From positions 4,166,501 to 4,230,500 of the forward strand of contig NZ_LT630003.1 in NCBI RefSeq assembly GCF_900105615.1: a stretch of 64,000 nucleotides of DNA, given 5' to 3'. How positions within the stretch are numbered: position 1 is the stretch's first letter; each line of letters opens with the position of its first letter. The notes beneath the pieces were generated by a model. That model worked only from the letters and a program-made list of their open reading frames with translations. It ran no database searches and had not been told where the DNA came from. The DNA comes from Lacrimispora sphenoides JCM 1415. Its GTDB lineage: Bacteria > Bacillota > Clostridia > Lachnospirales > Lachnospiraceae. Of this stretch, positions 25,669 through 35,058 are shown piece after piece. The position numbers were made by a program, and so were the translations under genes.

Positions 25669-27309
25669 TTATTCGTTTTCTTCAACTTGTTCTTCTGACA
25701 AGGTAAATACCTGTCTCTTACGAGCCATTTCATCACTTGCCAGATACTCGTCATAGGTGGTGATCTTATCGATCAGCTGTCCGTTTACGATCTCCATAAT
25801 ACGGTTAGCCGTTGTCTCAACGATCTGGTGGTCACGGGAGGAAAAAATCAGAACTCCCTGGAATTTTACCAGACCATTATTGAGTGCCGTGATAGACTCC
25901 ATATCCAAATGGTCCGTAGGCTCGTCAAGCATCAGCACGTTAGCACCGGAAATCATCAGCTTGGAAAGCATGCAGCGCACCTTTTCTCCACCGGACAATA
26001 CCCGTACCTTTTTTACGCCATCCTCTCCGGCAAACAGCATACGGCCAAGGAATCCGCGCACATAAGTGGCTTCCTTTTCCGGAGAATACTGGGTCAGCCA
26101 GTCAACGATGGTATCATCGTTAGCAAACTCCGCTGTGTTGTCCTTCGGGAAATAGCACTGGCTGGTGGTAAGGCCCCATTTGTACTCTCCCTCATCAGGC
26201 TCCATTTCCCCAGCAAGAATCTTGAAGAGAATGGTCTTTGCCATCTCATTGGGTCCCACCAGAGCCACCTTATCCTCACGGGTTAAGGTAAAGGAGATAT
26301 TGTCTAAAACCTTTACTCCGTCAATGGTCTTTGATAAATTATTAACAGTTATAACCTCATTGCCGATTTCACGGGCCGGACGGAAATCAATGTATGGATA
26401 TTTACGGCTGGAAGGTTTGATGTCATCCAGTTCGATTTTCTCCAACGCACGCTTTCTGGAAGTCGCCTGCTTGGATTTGGAAGCATTGGCGGAGAAACGC
26501 TGGATAAATTCCTGCAGCTCCTTGATCTTTTCTTCCTTTTTCCGGTTGGCTTCCTTCATCTGCTTTACCATCAGCTGGCTGGACTCATACCAGAAGTCGT
26601 AGTTACCAGCATAAAGCTGGATTTTACTGTAATCAATATCTGCGATATGGGTGCAGACTTTATTTAAGAAGTAACGGTCATGGGAAACCACGATTACCGT
26701 ATTTTCAAAGTTAATAAGGAATTCCTCAAGCCATGCAATGGCATCCAGATCCAAATGGTTGGTAGGCTCATCAAGAAGCAGGATGTCCGGGTTTCCGAAC
26801 AGAGCCTGGGCAAGAAGCACCTTAACCTTTTCAGCACCGTTTAATTCACTCATATATTTGTAGTGAAGATCTGTATCGATTCCCAGGCCGTTTAAGAGGT
26901 TTGCCGCATCGGATTCTGCCTCCCAGCCGTTCATGGTAGCGAATTCACCTTCTAAGTCCGCTGCCTTGATACCGTCTTCATCGGTGAAATCTTCTTTCAT
27001 GTAGATGGCATCTTTTTCTTTCATGATCTCATAAAGCCTGGCATTTCCCATAATAACAGTGTCAAGCACCTGGAAGCCGTCATATTTAAAGTGGTCCTGT
27101 TTTAAGAAGGAAAGTCTCTGTCCCGGCGTTATGACGATATCGCCGTTTGTCGGCTCCAATTCACCGGAAAGTATTTTAAGGAAAGTGGATTTTCCCGCGC
27201 CATTGGCGCCAATCATCCCGTAGCAGTTGCCTTCAGTAAACTTTATGTTCACCTCTTCAAACAATGCTTTTTTCCCGAGTCTTAATGTTACGTTATGTGC
27301 ACTGATCAT
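25669..27309 (-). CDS. ABC-F ATPase, YkpA/YbiT type
   Basis: 546-residue tandem-cassette ABC-F protein acting in the cytosol, probably at the ribosome. Cassette 1: Walker A GANGAGKST, Walker B ILLLDEPTNHLD, but the signature is LNGAEKVKVLL instead of LSGGE. Cassette 2: signature LSGGEKVRCML and Walker B VLMLDEPTDHLD, but Walker A is GPNEMAKT, lacking the GxGK spacing. I recall such departures from this subfamily, so they are probably not damage. An Arg/Lys-rich linker at about 240-320 corresponds to the ribosome-contacting region. AGAAAGGGA precedes the ATG. Confidence 0.88.
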   Translation of the reverse strand: MISAHNVTLRLGKKALFEEVNIKFTEGNCYGMIGANGAGKSTFLKILSGELEPTNGDIVITPGQRLSFLKQDHFKYDGFQVLDTVIMGNARLYEIMKEKDAIYMKEDFTDEDGIKAADLEGEFATMNGWEAESDAANLLNGLGIDTDLHYKYMSELNGAEKVKVLLAQALFGNPDILLLDEPTNHLDLDAIAWLEEFLINFENTVIVVSHDRYFLNKVCTHIADIDYSKIQLYAGNYDFWYESSQLMVKQMKEANRKKEEKIKELQEFIQRFSANASKSKQATSRKRALEKIELDDIKPSSRKYPYIDFRPAREIGNEVITVNNLSKTIDGVKVLDNISFTLTREDKVALVGPNEMAKTILFKILAGEMEPDEGEYKWGLTTSQCYFPKDNTAEFANDDTIVDWLTQYSPEKEATYVRGFLGRMLFAGEDGVKKVRVLSGGEKVRCMLSKLMISGANVLMLDEPTDHLDMESITALNNGLVKFQGVLIFSSRDHQIVETTANRIMEIVNGQLIDKITTYDEYLASDEMARKRQVFTLSEEQVEENE

Positions 27310-27440
27310 CTTAAATTCCCTTTCTGCAATCTGGTTATCGTTCTCTAGCCAAAATCATCAAAATAGGGGTCCATTGGCCCCTTCTTCTGTCATCTCTATT
27401 ATTGTACATGAAAATCCCGAATTTGCAAGCTTTTTATCTT

Positions 27441-27510
27441 GGAAAAAGAAGTTCATCACGCCTTCGGCTTATGAAATGCTTGTCTCCATGGATTAAATTA
27501 TGCCTGCATA
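27441..27510 (+). repeat. Non-coding repeat related to the cbiM leader (copy 2)
   Basis: AAGAAGTTCATCACGCCTT, then CGGCTTATGAA and further on AAATTATGCCTGC, match the order of sequences found on the reverse strand at about 23605-23520. Here it lies between two minus-strand genes in the opposite orientation. Its function is unknown. Confidence 0.4.
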
Positions 27511-27528
27511 TTCGGGATTTTAATCATT

Positions 27529-28176
27529 TTACTTTGCGGCTTCCACCCTTAAGGGGAAGTTGGATTTGCTTCCTGCGTCATAGTCAACGGTCACATAGGT
27601 CACCTTTACCATGGCCCCGCTTCCATTGCTGCCATCGGTGGCGGTTCCAAGCACATCAGTGTCCAGACCCTCGCAGTTGTCCTTGATAAATCCAATCTCT
27701 TCGCCGGATTCCGTCTTAATGGTAAAGGTACTCATGGCCTGGTCCATAACGCTTCCGGTCACTTCCTGCACCTTCATGTTCTCCTGCCCGTCCAATACCA
27801 GGACAGGTTTGGCATTAGAAGCATCCGAGCCGGAAATTTCTCCTTTATAGATAACGGAAACTGACACCTCCGGCTCAAGCGCATAGGAGGTCTCCACAAC
27901 CGTACCGCTTAAGTCAAAGGACATTTCCTTGCCGCCGTTCTCCACGGTCATGCTTTCTAAGTTGTCCCCAACCTTTTTGACCGTGCCGGCTAGTATCTTA
28001 AATTCTGCCCCGTTGCCCGGCGCTTCCTGGCTTACATCTCCCGTACTCTCAGAGCTGGGGGCCGTACTTTCCGTTACCGTATTTGCCACACTTTCTGTAT
28101 TCTTTGTAGATTTTCCACAGGCTGTAAATAAAACTGCCGCACAGACAGCTACTGCCATAATCCATGTTTTCTTCAT
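27529..28176 (-). CDS. Putative lipoprotein of unknown function
   Basis: 215 residues. A signal peptide with lipobox FTAC (Cys20) is followed by a Ser/Thr/Glu-rich linker (about 22-55) and a beta-rich domain with two similar segments (ILAGTVKKVGDNLESMTVEN and QEVTGSVMDQAMSTFTIKT). That suggests a duplicated OB-like or stalk fold on the outer face of the membrane. The ATG at 28176 has better spacing to AGAAGAGG than the one at 28182. I do not recognise a family; it has its own transcription unit. Confidence 0.65.
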   Translation of the reverse strand: MKKTWIMAVAVCAAVLFTACGKSTKNTESVANTVTESTAPSSESTGDVSQEAPGNGAEFKILAGTVKKVGDNLESMTVENGGKEMSFDLSGTVVETSYALEPEVSVSVIYKGEISGSDASNAKPVLVLDGQENMKVQEVTGSVMDQAMSTFTIKTESGEEIGFIKDNCEGLDTDVLGTATDGSNGSGAMVKVTYVTVDYDAGSKSNFPLRVEAAK

Positions 28177-28297
28177 AAGCATCCTCTTCTTTCTTTCCTA
28201 AATCACCTATGATTCCACATTTAGTATATCATCCGATTGTGAAAAATCTTTATCTTTTTCCTTAATTAATTTTACAAATTGCCTAAAATTGGTAATT

Positions 28298-29059
28298 TCA
28301 ACCCTCTCCATACCTTCCAAGGAAGCTCTGGGTCCGCTCATTGCTGGAGGAAAATACCTCTTCCGGAGTTCCTTCCTCTACGATCACGCCGTCAGCCATA
28401 AAGATGATCCTGTCTGAGATATCCCTGGCAAAGGCCATCTCATGAGTCACTATGACCATGGTGATATGCATGTCTGCAAGGGATTTAATGACCTTTAATA
28501 CCTCTCCCGTAAGCTCCGGATCCAGAGCGGAAGTCGGTTCATCAAAAAACAGGATCCTGGGATTGAGGGCAAGTGCCCTTGCTATGGCTACCCGCTGGCA
28601 CTGCCCTCCGGAAAGCTGGCAGGGATATGCTTCTGCCTTATCCTCCAGTCCCATCTTTTTAAGAAGCTTCATGGCCTCGGAAAAAACCTCTTCCTTATCC
28701 CGTTTCTGCACATGAACCGGCGCATCGGTAATGTTTTTTAAAACCGTCATATGGGGAAATAAATGAAAGTTCTGGAATACCAGGCCGTAATTCTTCTGGA
28801 TTTCCTTTCGTCTTTCCCCTTTGGCATAGATGGCCTTTCCGTCGGGTCCGTTCCATGCAGCCTTTTCTCCCAGATAATTAAGTTCTCCCCCATCCATCTC
28901 TTCCAGCATGGTAGCGCACCGAAGCAGGGTGGACTTTCCCGAACCGGAGGGACCGATGATGGAAACGATCTCGCCTTCCTTTACCGACAGGGAAATATCC
29001 CGAAGCACGCCCTGGCCATCAAACGCTTTTTTTACATGGTTCATTTCCAGTAAGTACAT
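28298..29059 (-). CDS. Polar amino acid ABC transporter ATP-binding protein
   Basis: 253-residue GlnQ/HisP-class ATPase. Walker [11 protein letters not shown]-loop [14 protein letters not shown], signature [15 protein letters not shown], Walker [15 protein letters not shown] and H-loop [11 protein letters not shown] are all present. It follows the permease by 12 nt behind AGGAGG and is the last gene of the transporter operon. Confidence 0.95.
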   Translation of the reverse strand: MYLLEMNHVKKAFDGQGVLRDISLSVKEGEIVSIIGPSGSGKSTLLRCATMLEEMDGGELNYLGEKAAWNGPDGKAIYAKGERRKEIQKNYGLVFQNFHLFPHMTVLKNITDAPVHVQKRDKEEVFSEAMKLLKKMGLEDKAEAYPCQLSGGQCQRVAIARALALNPRILFFDEPTSALDPELTGEVLKVIKSLADMHITMVIVTHEMAFARDISDRIIFMADGVIVEEGTPEEVFSSSNERTQSFLGRYGEG

Positions 29060-29071
29060 CTTTTCTTCCTC

Positions 29072-29722
29072 CTATTGATAATAGTTCAACCGCTTTTCTA
29101 TGTATTCCATCCCAATTGCCACGATAAGGTTAAAGATATAATAAAACAGGCCTGCTGCCACAAAAGGAATAAGGCTTGTCTGGGATGAGGCCAGAGCCTT
29201 AGCAACTGCAAACATCTCTAAAACGCTGATGGAAAAAGCCAGGGAGGTGTCCTTGACCAGAGTAATGACCTCATTGGTCACAGACGGCAGGATCCGCTTC
29301 ACCACCTGGGGAAATATGATACGGAAAAAGGTCTGGGCCTTTGTATAGCCTAATAGCTTTGCCGCTTCATACTGTCCCACCGGCATGGATTGGATCCCGC
29401 TCCGGTATATTTCCGCAAAATACGCTGCGTAGTTGATGACAAAGCCAATAAATGCAGCCCAGAGGCGGTACCCGTTCCCGACCTTTATACCGAATAAATA
29501 GTATGGTCCGAAATACACCACCATCAGCTGCAGCATCAATGGAGTTCCCCTCATGACTGAAATATAGAATTTAACAATGGCCTGAATGACAGGGTTTTTA
29601 GACATCCTTCCAAAGGATACCAAAAGTCCCAGGGGCAGAGAAAAGACCAGCGTCACTACAAATATCTGGATGCTGACCCACATTCCCCCTGCCAATTGTA
29701 AAAATATCTTCGTTAAAGCCAT
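29072..29722 (-). CDS. Polar amino acid ABC transporter permease
   Basis: 216-residue HisM/GlnP-type membrane subunit with about five helices and the ATPase-contact EAA loop around GQYEAAKLLGYTKAQTF. The longer open frame to 29842 has no ribosome binding site; the ATG at 29722 follows GGAGGAG. An intercistronic stem-loop separates it from the binding-protein gene. Confidence 0.93.
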   Translation of the reverse strand: MALTKIFLQLAGGMWVSIQIFVVTLVFSLPLGLLVSFGRMSKNPVIQAIVKFYISVMRGTPLMLQLMVVYFGPYYLFGIKVGNGYRLWAAFIGFVINYAAYFAEIYRSGIQSMPVGQYEAAKLLGYTKAQTFFRIIFPQVVKRILPSVTNEVITLVKDTSLAFSISVLEMFAVAKALASSQTSLIPFVAAGLFYYIFNLIVAIGMEYIEKRLNYYQ

Positions 29723-29812
29723 GATTTCTCCTCCATGTTCTAAAAAATAGGGTCCGGCCCATGGCAGGGGAACCGGAACCCGTTTTAATATCTTTATTTC
29801 TGCAAGCAATGA

Positions 29813-29847
29813 GCCAGGTGCAGGAATGCTTGCATTCTGCATCTGGC
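29813..29847 (-). promoter_or_regulatory. Intercistronic stem-loop between binding protein and permease genes
   Basis: Imperfect 16-bp stem GCCAGATGCAGAATGC / GCATTCCTGCACCTGGC. Such hairpins commonly protect the abundant binding-protein message and reduce read-through to the permease. There is no T-run. Confidence 0.5.
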
Positions 29848-29894
29848 AAATGCTGTAAGGTCTAATACTTCTTGGTATTTAGCTGAGTATTTGA

Positions 29895-30737
29895 TTATTT
29901 AACTGTGGTTACATCCTTGCCAAACCATTTTTCTGAGATCTTTTTAAGGGTCCCGTCAGCTGCCATGGCCTCTAACTGTTCCTGGACCTGATCTCTTAAG
30001 GTGTCATTGCCTTTCTTAAATCCAACGCCGTATTCTTCAGCAGCAAGGGCCTCATCCAGTATAATAAAATCCGCCTTCCTCTGCTCGATCTGGTATCCTG
30101 CCACAATCACATCCATTGCAATGGCATCCACGGCCCCCATCTCCAGGTCCATAAATGCGGTGTTGTAATCCGGTGTTGTCTGAAGGGTTCCAAAGGTTTC
30201 GGCCAGCTTTCCATCCGCCTGCAGTGCCTTTTCCGCAGAGGAATCCGCCTGAACCTCAACGATCTTTCCTGATAAGTCAGCTAAGGTCTTAATGCCGGAG
30301 TCCTTACCCACTACAAACACCTGGCTGTTTTCCATATAGGGCTTTGTCCAGGTATAGCCGTCTTCACGGCCTGTAATGGTAAAGCCATTCCAGATGCAGT
30401 CAATATTTCCTGCCTCCAGCTCCATATCCTTGGCATCCCAGGCAATGGGCTGGGGAACAAATTTCCTGCCAAGGCGGTTTGCAACCTCCTGTGCCAGTTC
30501 TAAGTCAAAGCCAGTATATTCTCCATTGTCTCCGACAAAACCCATCGGAGGGAAATCCTGGTCAAATCCAACGGTAAATGTATCAGCGCCTGATTCTGAT
30601 TCTTTTCCAGTCTCTTTTGCTGTTGCTGCAGTGGTATCGGAAGACGCAGAAGCCGTAACTTCGCTCTTTTGCCCGGAACAGCCGCCAAGCAGGACTGCCG
30701 CTCCTAACACTGCTGCTATTATAATTCCTTTTTTCAT
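29895..30737 (-). CDS. Polar amino acid ABC transporter substrate-binding lipoprotein
   Basis: 280 residues, family 3 solute-binding protein. Lipobox LGGC (Cys20) is followed by a Ser/Thr-rich linker, then FTVGFDQDFPPMGFVGDNGE at the ligand site and DLELAQEVANRLG, typical of the cystine/glutamine-type group. The ATG at 30737 is chosen for AGGAGG 8 nt upstream. It heads the operon binding protein - permease - ATPase. The precise amino acid is not evident. Confidence 0.94.
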   Translation of the reverse strand: MKKGIIIAAVLGAAVLLGGCSGQKSEVTASASSDTTAATAKETGKESESGADTFTVGFDQDFPPMGFVGDNGEYTGFDLELAQEVANRLGRKFVPQPIAWDAKDMELEAGNIDCIWNGFTITGREDGYTWTKPYMENSQVFVVGKDSGIKTLADLSGKIVEVQADSSAEKALQADGKLAETFGTLQTTPDYNTAFMDLEMGAVDAIAMDVIVAGYQIEQRKADFIILDEALAAEEYGVGFKKGNDTLRDQVQEQLEAMAADGTLKKISEKWFGKDVTTVK

Positions 30738-30762
30738 AATTGCATCCTCCTCTTGCTTTTCA

Positions 30763-30800
30763 TGTGTTACCATGGTAGCACACTAAAGTGTTTCTGTAAA
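30763..30800 (-). promoter_or_regulatory. Promoter and palindromic operator of the amino acid transporter
   Basis: On the reverse strand TTTACA (30800-30795), a 17-bp spacer and TACCAT (30777-30772). A 20-bp inverted repeat at 30763-30782 (GTGTTACCA / TGGTAGCAC core, one mismatch) covers the -10, as expected for a repressor site. The regulator is unknown. Confidence 0.5.
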
Positions 30801-30827
30801 GAAGAAATTTACAATTAAAAATCAGTT

Positions 30828-32435
30828 TCAAAAAAAGAACATAAATAAAACCAGGATGAGAATTGCAAACGCAGCTCCCCCCAGGAAGACAGGACTTATG
30901 GTACTTCCCCTTTCTCTGGAAGCCAGCTCCGGCTCCGCAAGCATTCCCCAGGGACTTAATTCCATGATTCCTAAGGGAATCCCGCCCAAATCCTCTCTTC
31001 CCATAAAGGACAGAAATTCCTTCCAGTCCCGTTCTACTATTTTCTTGCCCTCTTTCCAGTCCTCCCTTGGATCCCTTTTGTCCTTTGTAAAAAAGGATCC
31101 GTAATCATCCTTGCCTTCCGGACATTCCTTATCCTTTAAAAACTGCTGATAGGCATGTTTTATCCCCTTATTTGCGGTCTCCCGCAGATCTCTGGTGGTC
31201 TGATAGAGGTTCAACATATAATAATAGATTTTATAAGCAGACCTGGGCTGAAAGAGGACATTCCTGCCCCCCAGCCTTTTCATGGCGCCCTCAGACTGCC
31301 GAAACGCTTCCTGTATGTAGTAATCGATCATTCGGTCAACCGCCTCCCGCAGATCAGCAGCAAGTCCTTTGTTGATCCCGGAATAAGCCCCAAAGGTTTG
31401 GGATTTAATCGCCATCAGCGCAGCCAGAAACCCATAAAGCTCCTCGCTTCCTCCTGAAAGCCCGGAGCCCCTTAACAAATTTCCCTTATGATTTATATAC
31501 CCGGCAAAAGCCTCCGCCGATTCAAGATCCGAAGGAGAATAGACCGTATTTTTCCCCATGGAGGTAATGGAGGCCTTGGCACCATATGTCTTACTCCCCG
31601 GAAAACCGCTCCCTTCCAGGACGGACAGCGGAACCTCCCTTCGCATCCGCCAGGTATACCGGGGATCATTCTTTATCCGTCCCTCCCCGGCGGGCTGATA
31701 GATCATTCCTTGCTCTGCTTCATTTCCGGATTCATTTACCGGGATTCTAATGCTGCCCGGATTTATTTTAACCGTATCTCCGGCACTTTCCTGCTCCTCA
31801 AAAACCCTATGCAATTCTCCGCTGCTTAGAGTATTTCCTGTAACACTGCGGTAAAGCGCAGCCTTTAAGGCTGCCATGGAGCTTGGGGACCCGAAACTCC
31901 CAAAGAGGATTTTCAGTTCCCCCATACGTGACTCAAGCACCTTCATAAGGATTTCCGATAATGCGGATTCCAGTGCGGAAAGCTGATCCTCCTGCACTCC
32001 TGCAGTCGTATTCTCAAGGATGGCCTGCAGCAGATCCTTATAAATCAATGCAAGATACTCCAGTTCCTCAGGGAAGGGCTTTAAGGCAGACGGACTCCAC
32101 GACAGAATATCCTCCCATGCCAAATCAGCCTCTTCCTTTCCCCACATTTTATCAAGATCAGAAAGCTCATCAGCGCTCAGCTTATAATAGGCGCTTTCAT
32201 CTGACAGAGCGGCAGTATCACGGGCAGATCTTGTTTCCCTCTTATCTTCCCCGCCCTCCTCACTCCTTTTCTCACGGTTTTCCTCTACGCTTCGGCTCAG
32301 TTCTTCCATAAACCGCTCACTGGCCTCGATCCTTCCCTTTATATCTGCTTCCTCTACAGCCCGCTGAATATCCACGGCTGCAGGTTCGCCTTTGGGAGCC
32401 GCAGCAGACGGCAGATCCTGTGCCTTTATCTCCAT
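30828..32435 (-). CDS. Unrecognised tail-anchored protein
   Basis: 535 residues. I do not recognise a family. Residues 1-90 are charged and helical (Glu, Arg and Lys rich, probably coiled coil). The middle is mostly helical with no enzymatic motif visible. The C-terminus has one hydrophobic segment (about 512-535, ending LVLFMFFF) with almost nothing after it, typical of a tail-anchored membrane protein with a large cytosolic domain. There is no signal peptide. The ATG follows AAGGGAG and lies 33 nt after the pyrC stop, so it probably belongs to the same transcript. Confidence 0.7.
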   Translation of the reverse strand: MEIKAQDLPSAAAPKGEPAAVDIQRAVEEADIKGRIEASERFMEELSRSVEENREKRSEEGGEDKRETRSARDTAALSDESAYYKLSADELSDLDKMWGKEEADLAWEDILSWSPSALKPFPEELEYLALIYKDLLQAILENTTAGVQEDQLSALESALSEILMKVLESRMGELKILFGSFGSPSSMAALKAALYRSVTGNTLSSGELHRVFEEQESAGDTVKINPGSIRIPVNESGNEAEQGMIYQPAGEGRIKNDPRYTWRMRREVPLSVLEGSGFPGSKTYGAKASITSMGKNTVYSPSDLESAEAFAGYINHKGNLLRGSGLSGGSEELYGFLAALMAIKSQTFGAYSGINKGLAADLREAVDRMIDYYIQEAFRQSEGAMKRLGGRNVLFQPRSAYKIYYYMLNLYQTTRDLRETANKGIKHAYQQFLKDKECPEGKDDYGSFFTKDKRDPREDWKEGKKIVERDWKEFLSFMGREDLGGIPLGIMELSPWGMLAEPELASRERGSTISPVFLGGAAFAILILVLFMFFF

Positions 32436-32468
32436 GTTATCACTCCCTTTTGGCTCCTTTCACATCCA

Positions 32469-33758
32469 TCAGTCTTTTTCATCCTGATAAACGATCCGTC
32501 CGCCGCAGATGGTATATTTCACCTTTCCAAACAATCGTTCTCCTGTAAACGGGGAATTGGAAGACTTGGAGGCATATTCTCCTACTGTCCATTCCTCATT
32601 GGGGTCAAAAATCACCAGATCCGCAGCACATTCCTCCTTTATGCAGCCAAAATCCAGCCGGTACAGCATCGAAGGATTTAGACTCATCTTTTCCATCAGC
32701 TCCATCATGGTCAGATGTCCGGGCCGGACTAAGTTTGTCACACCAAGCCCCAGCGCAGTTTCAAGCCCGATGATCCCGCTTGGGGCCTCAGTCAGTTCCT
32801 TTGACTTTTCCTCGGCACTGTGGGGAGCGTGATCCGTGGCAATGATATCAATACTTCCGTCCTTTAGACCCTGAATTATGGCCTTACGATCCTCTTCCGT
32901 CCGAAGGGGAGGATTCATTTTTGCCAGGGTCCCATGCTTTAATACCGCTTCCTCTGTCAGGGTGAAATGATGGGGTGTCACTTCCGCATACACTTTAGCC
33001 CCCAGCTCTTTTGCAAGCTTTACCATCTTAACGGAGGCGGCGGAACTGATATGCTGGATATCTACCGCCGCGCCGGTGTGAAGGGCAATCATACAGTCCC
33101 GGGCAACCAGGCAGTCCTCCGCCAAAGCCGGGGAACCGAAAATTCCAAGCTGCTCGGATACTTTGCCATGGTTGATGCCATTGTTTACGATAAAAGCAGG
33201 ATCTTCCTCGTGAAAGCTCAAGGGAACGTTAAGCTTTACCGCACGTTCCATAGCTTCTTTTACCAGCTTCTCATCAAGGAGGGGAATCCCGTCATCGGTA
33301 AATCCCACCGCCCCCTGGTTTTTTAATTCCTCCATATCCGTCAGCTCTCTGCCAAGAAGTCCCTTCGATACAGCTGCAGCCTGCAGCACGTGGATGCCTG
33401 TTTTCTTCCCTTCCCTCATCACATACTGAAGGGTTTCCACATTATCTACGGGAGGCCTTGTATTTGCCATACAAACAACTGCTGTAAACCCACCTTTTGC
33501 CGCCGCTCTGGCTCCGGTCTGTATATCCTCTTTATAAGTAAGACCGGGATCCCGGAAATGAACATGGACATCTACAAACCCAGGGGCAACGATAAAACCG
33601 GAAGCATCGATTACTACATCCTCCTTTGAAACGGGAAGGGCATCCATCTTAAGCTGTTCTCCCATACCGACAATCTTCCCATCTGCAATGCAGATATCCA
33701 TAGTTCCTTCCACCTGATTCCCAGGGTCGACTACATGAGCATTTTTAATCCATATCAT
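32469..33758 (-). CDS. pyrC: Dihydroorotase
   Basis: Third step of pyrimidine synthesis: reversible ring closure of carbamoyl aspartate to dihydroorotate. 429 residues, the length of class I bacterial enzymes. Metal and substrate motifs: DVHVHFRDPG near residue 60, MANTRPPVDN, the second-sphere His in SFHEEDPA, the QHISS segment, and the catalytic Asp in IIATDHAPHS. No other pyr genes are adjacent; it lies between the threonine/serine exporter genes and the tail-anchored protein. Confidence 0.95.
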   Translation of the reverse strand: MIWIKNAHVVDPGNQVEGTMDICIADGKIVGMGEQLKMDALPVSKEDVVIDASGFIVAPGFVDVHVHFRDPGLTYKEDIQTGARAAAKGGFTAVVCMANTRPPVDNVETLQYVMREGKKTGIHVLQAAAVSKGLLGRELTDMEELKNQGAVGFTDDGIPLLDEKLVKEAMERAVKLNVPLSFHEEDPAFIVNNGINHGKVSEQLGIFGSPALAEDCLVARDCMIALHTGAAVDIQHISSAASVKMVKLAKELGAKVYAEVTPHHFTLTEEAVLKHGTLAKMNPPLRTEEDRKAIIQGLKDGSIDIIATDHAPHSAEEKSKELTEAPSGIIGLETALGLGVTNLVRPGHLTMMELMEKMSLNPSMLYRLDFGCIKEECAADLVIFDPNEEWTVGEYASKSSNSPFTGERLFGKVKYTICGGRIVYQDEKD

Positions 33759-33780
33759 CTTCTATTCCTACCTTTCTTTC

Positions 33781-34236
33781 TTATCTATCGTCCACTTCCT
33801 CCTGTTTCTTTGCAGCAAATGTAAAAAATTTCTGGGGCAGCTCAAATACAAATACAATGCCAAGTACAATGGCAACCGCCACCTTACATGCAAGAAAACC
33901 GGTCCGAACTGCCAGCGCCAGTTCATCCGTCACAATATAATAAGCCGTCCAGTATATTCCCGCCCCGGGCACCAGGGGAAAAATACCGGATATTAAAAAT
34001 ATAGTGACAGGACATCGTTCCCTTACAGCAAAAGTCCTGGAAAGAAAAATCACCACAATGGTGGCCGCCAAAGCGGCCGACGGAGCCGTCAGTCCATTCA
34101 TGAGCCCCCCATAGACCAGCCAGCCTGCTCCTCCGATCAGCCCACAGTATGGATAAAACCTGGCGGGAACCCCAAACAAAAGGGAAAAAGCAACCGTACC
34201 AACAACCGCAGCGGCGGCTTCCATAAACACACTCAT
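33781..34236 (-). CDS. Threonine/serine exporter, small subunit (ThrE C-terminal-like)
   Basis: 151-residue membrane protein with four or five helices, matching the C-terminal half of ThrE exporters (DUF3815), which is a separate gene in many Firmicutes. It has GVPARFYPYCGLIGG near the start and GIFPLVPGAGIYW in the middle. Its ATG overlaps the stop of the large subunit gene (ATGA), so the two halves are translationally coupled. It is probably an exporter of threonine, serine or a related small amino acid. Confidence 0.87.
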   Translation of the reverse strand: MSVFMEAAAAVVGTVAFSLLFGVPARFYPYCGLIGGAGWLVYGGLMNGLTAPSAALAATIVVIFLSRTFAVRERCPVTIFLISGIFPLVPGAGIYWTAYYIVTDELALAVRTGFLACKVAVAIVLGIVFVFELPQKFFTFAAKKQEEVDDR

Positions 34237-35045
34237 AGAAGCACACCTCCCGTCAGCCGGTGGAACAGGCTGAAAACCATCCCAACACCCATAGCTATGC
34301 AGAAAAATACCAGCAGTGCATCAATCATCCGGACGGAACCCGAGATATAATCTCCGTCTGCAATATCCCGGATGGCATTGGTAAAGGCAACTCCAGGAAT
34401 CAGGGGCATAATGGAACCAATAATCATAAAATTCAAATTCTCTCCAAAATGAAGCAGATAAAGAACTGTACACAAAAATGTAACCAGGGCTCCTCCCCCG
34501 ATGTTTCCTACGATCTTTGAGAGATGGGGGCTGCTTAGAAAAATCACATATACATATAGAAGAATCCCGGAGCCAAAGGCCGATAAACCGTCCCTTAGGG
34601 TTCCTCCAAACAGATAACAAAAACAGGCGCTTCCAACACCGGAGGCAAGGATCTGCATGGTTCTTGGTTTTCCCGGCATGACCCGGATCTGGTCCAGCCG
34701 GTGCCTCACATCTCCGGGGCTTAATAAGCCTGTCTCAATTTCCCTGGATAGCTGGTTTACCGCCGCAACCCGGTCCAAATGGGTTCCGCTCACCGGAATA
34801 TGCTGCACCTTTGCAAATATTTCCTCTCTCTCATTGCCTGAAGTCGTAAAAATTCCATTGCTTAGAACAAAAGAATTCCCGGACCGGATCCCATAGTGAC
34901 AGCAGATCCGCTCCATAGTCTCCTCCACCCGGAAGATCTCCGCCCCATTTTCCAGCAGAATATGCCCTGCCTGCATGGCGGCCTCTAAAACCTCTCTCTG
35001 CTCCTTAAGGGTCAGTTCCCCTGGCTGTTCCTTCTCGTTTTCCAT
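34233..35045 (-). CDS. Threonine/serine exporter, large subunit (ThrE N-terminal-like)
   Basis: 270 residues of the DUF1212 family. The N-terminal soluble part has ILLENGAEIFRVEETM and the conserved FVLSNGIF and THLDRVAAVNQLSRE segments; five helices follow from about residue 120, with IIGSIMPLIPGVAFTNAIRD closing the pore region. The ATG at 35045 is taken because AGGAG precedes it; the longer frame to 35090 overlaps the upstream gene. It works with the adjacent small subunit. Confidence 0.9.
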   Translation of the reverse strand: MENEKEQPGELTLKEQREVLEAAMQAGHILLENGAEIFRVEETMERICCHYGIRSGNSFVLSNGIFTTSGNEREEIFAKVQHIPVSGTHLDRVAAVNQLSREIETGLLSPGDVRHRLDQIRVMPGKPRTMQILASGVGSACFCYLFGGTLRDGLSAFGSGILLYVYVIFLSSPHLSKIVGNIGGGALVTFLCTVLYLLHFGENLNFMIIGSIMPLIPGVAFTNAIRDIADGDYISGSVRMIDALLVFFCIAMGVGMVFSLFHRLTGGVLL

Positions 35046-35058
35046 AAAAACCTGTCTC

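Noticed and set aside
25669..27309. Altered Walker A and signature motifs taken as evidence for a dead ABC-F protein
   Set aside because: Similar departures are, as far as I recall, normal for the YkpA-type subfamily, and the other motifs are complete.
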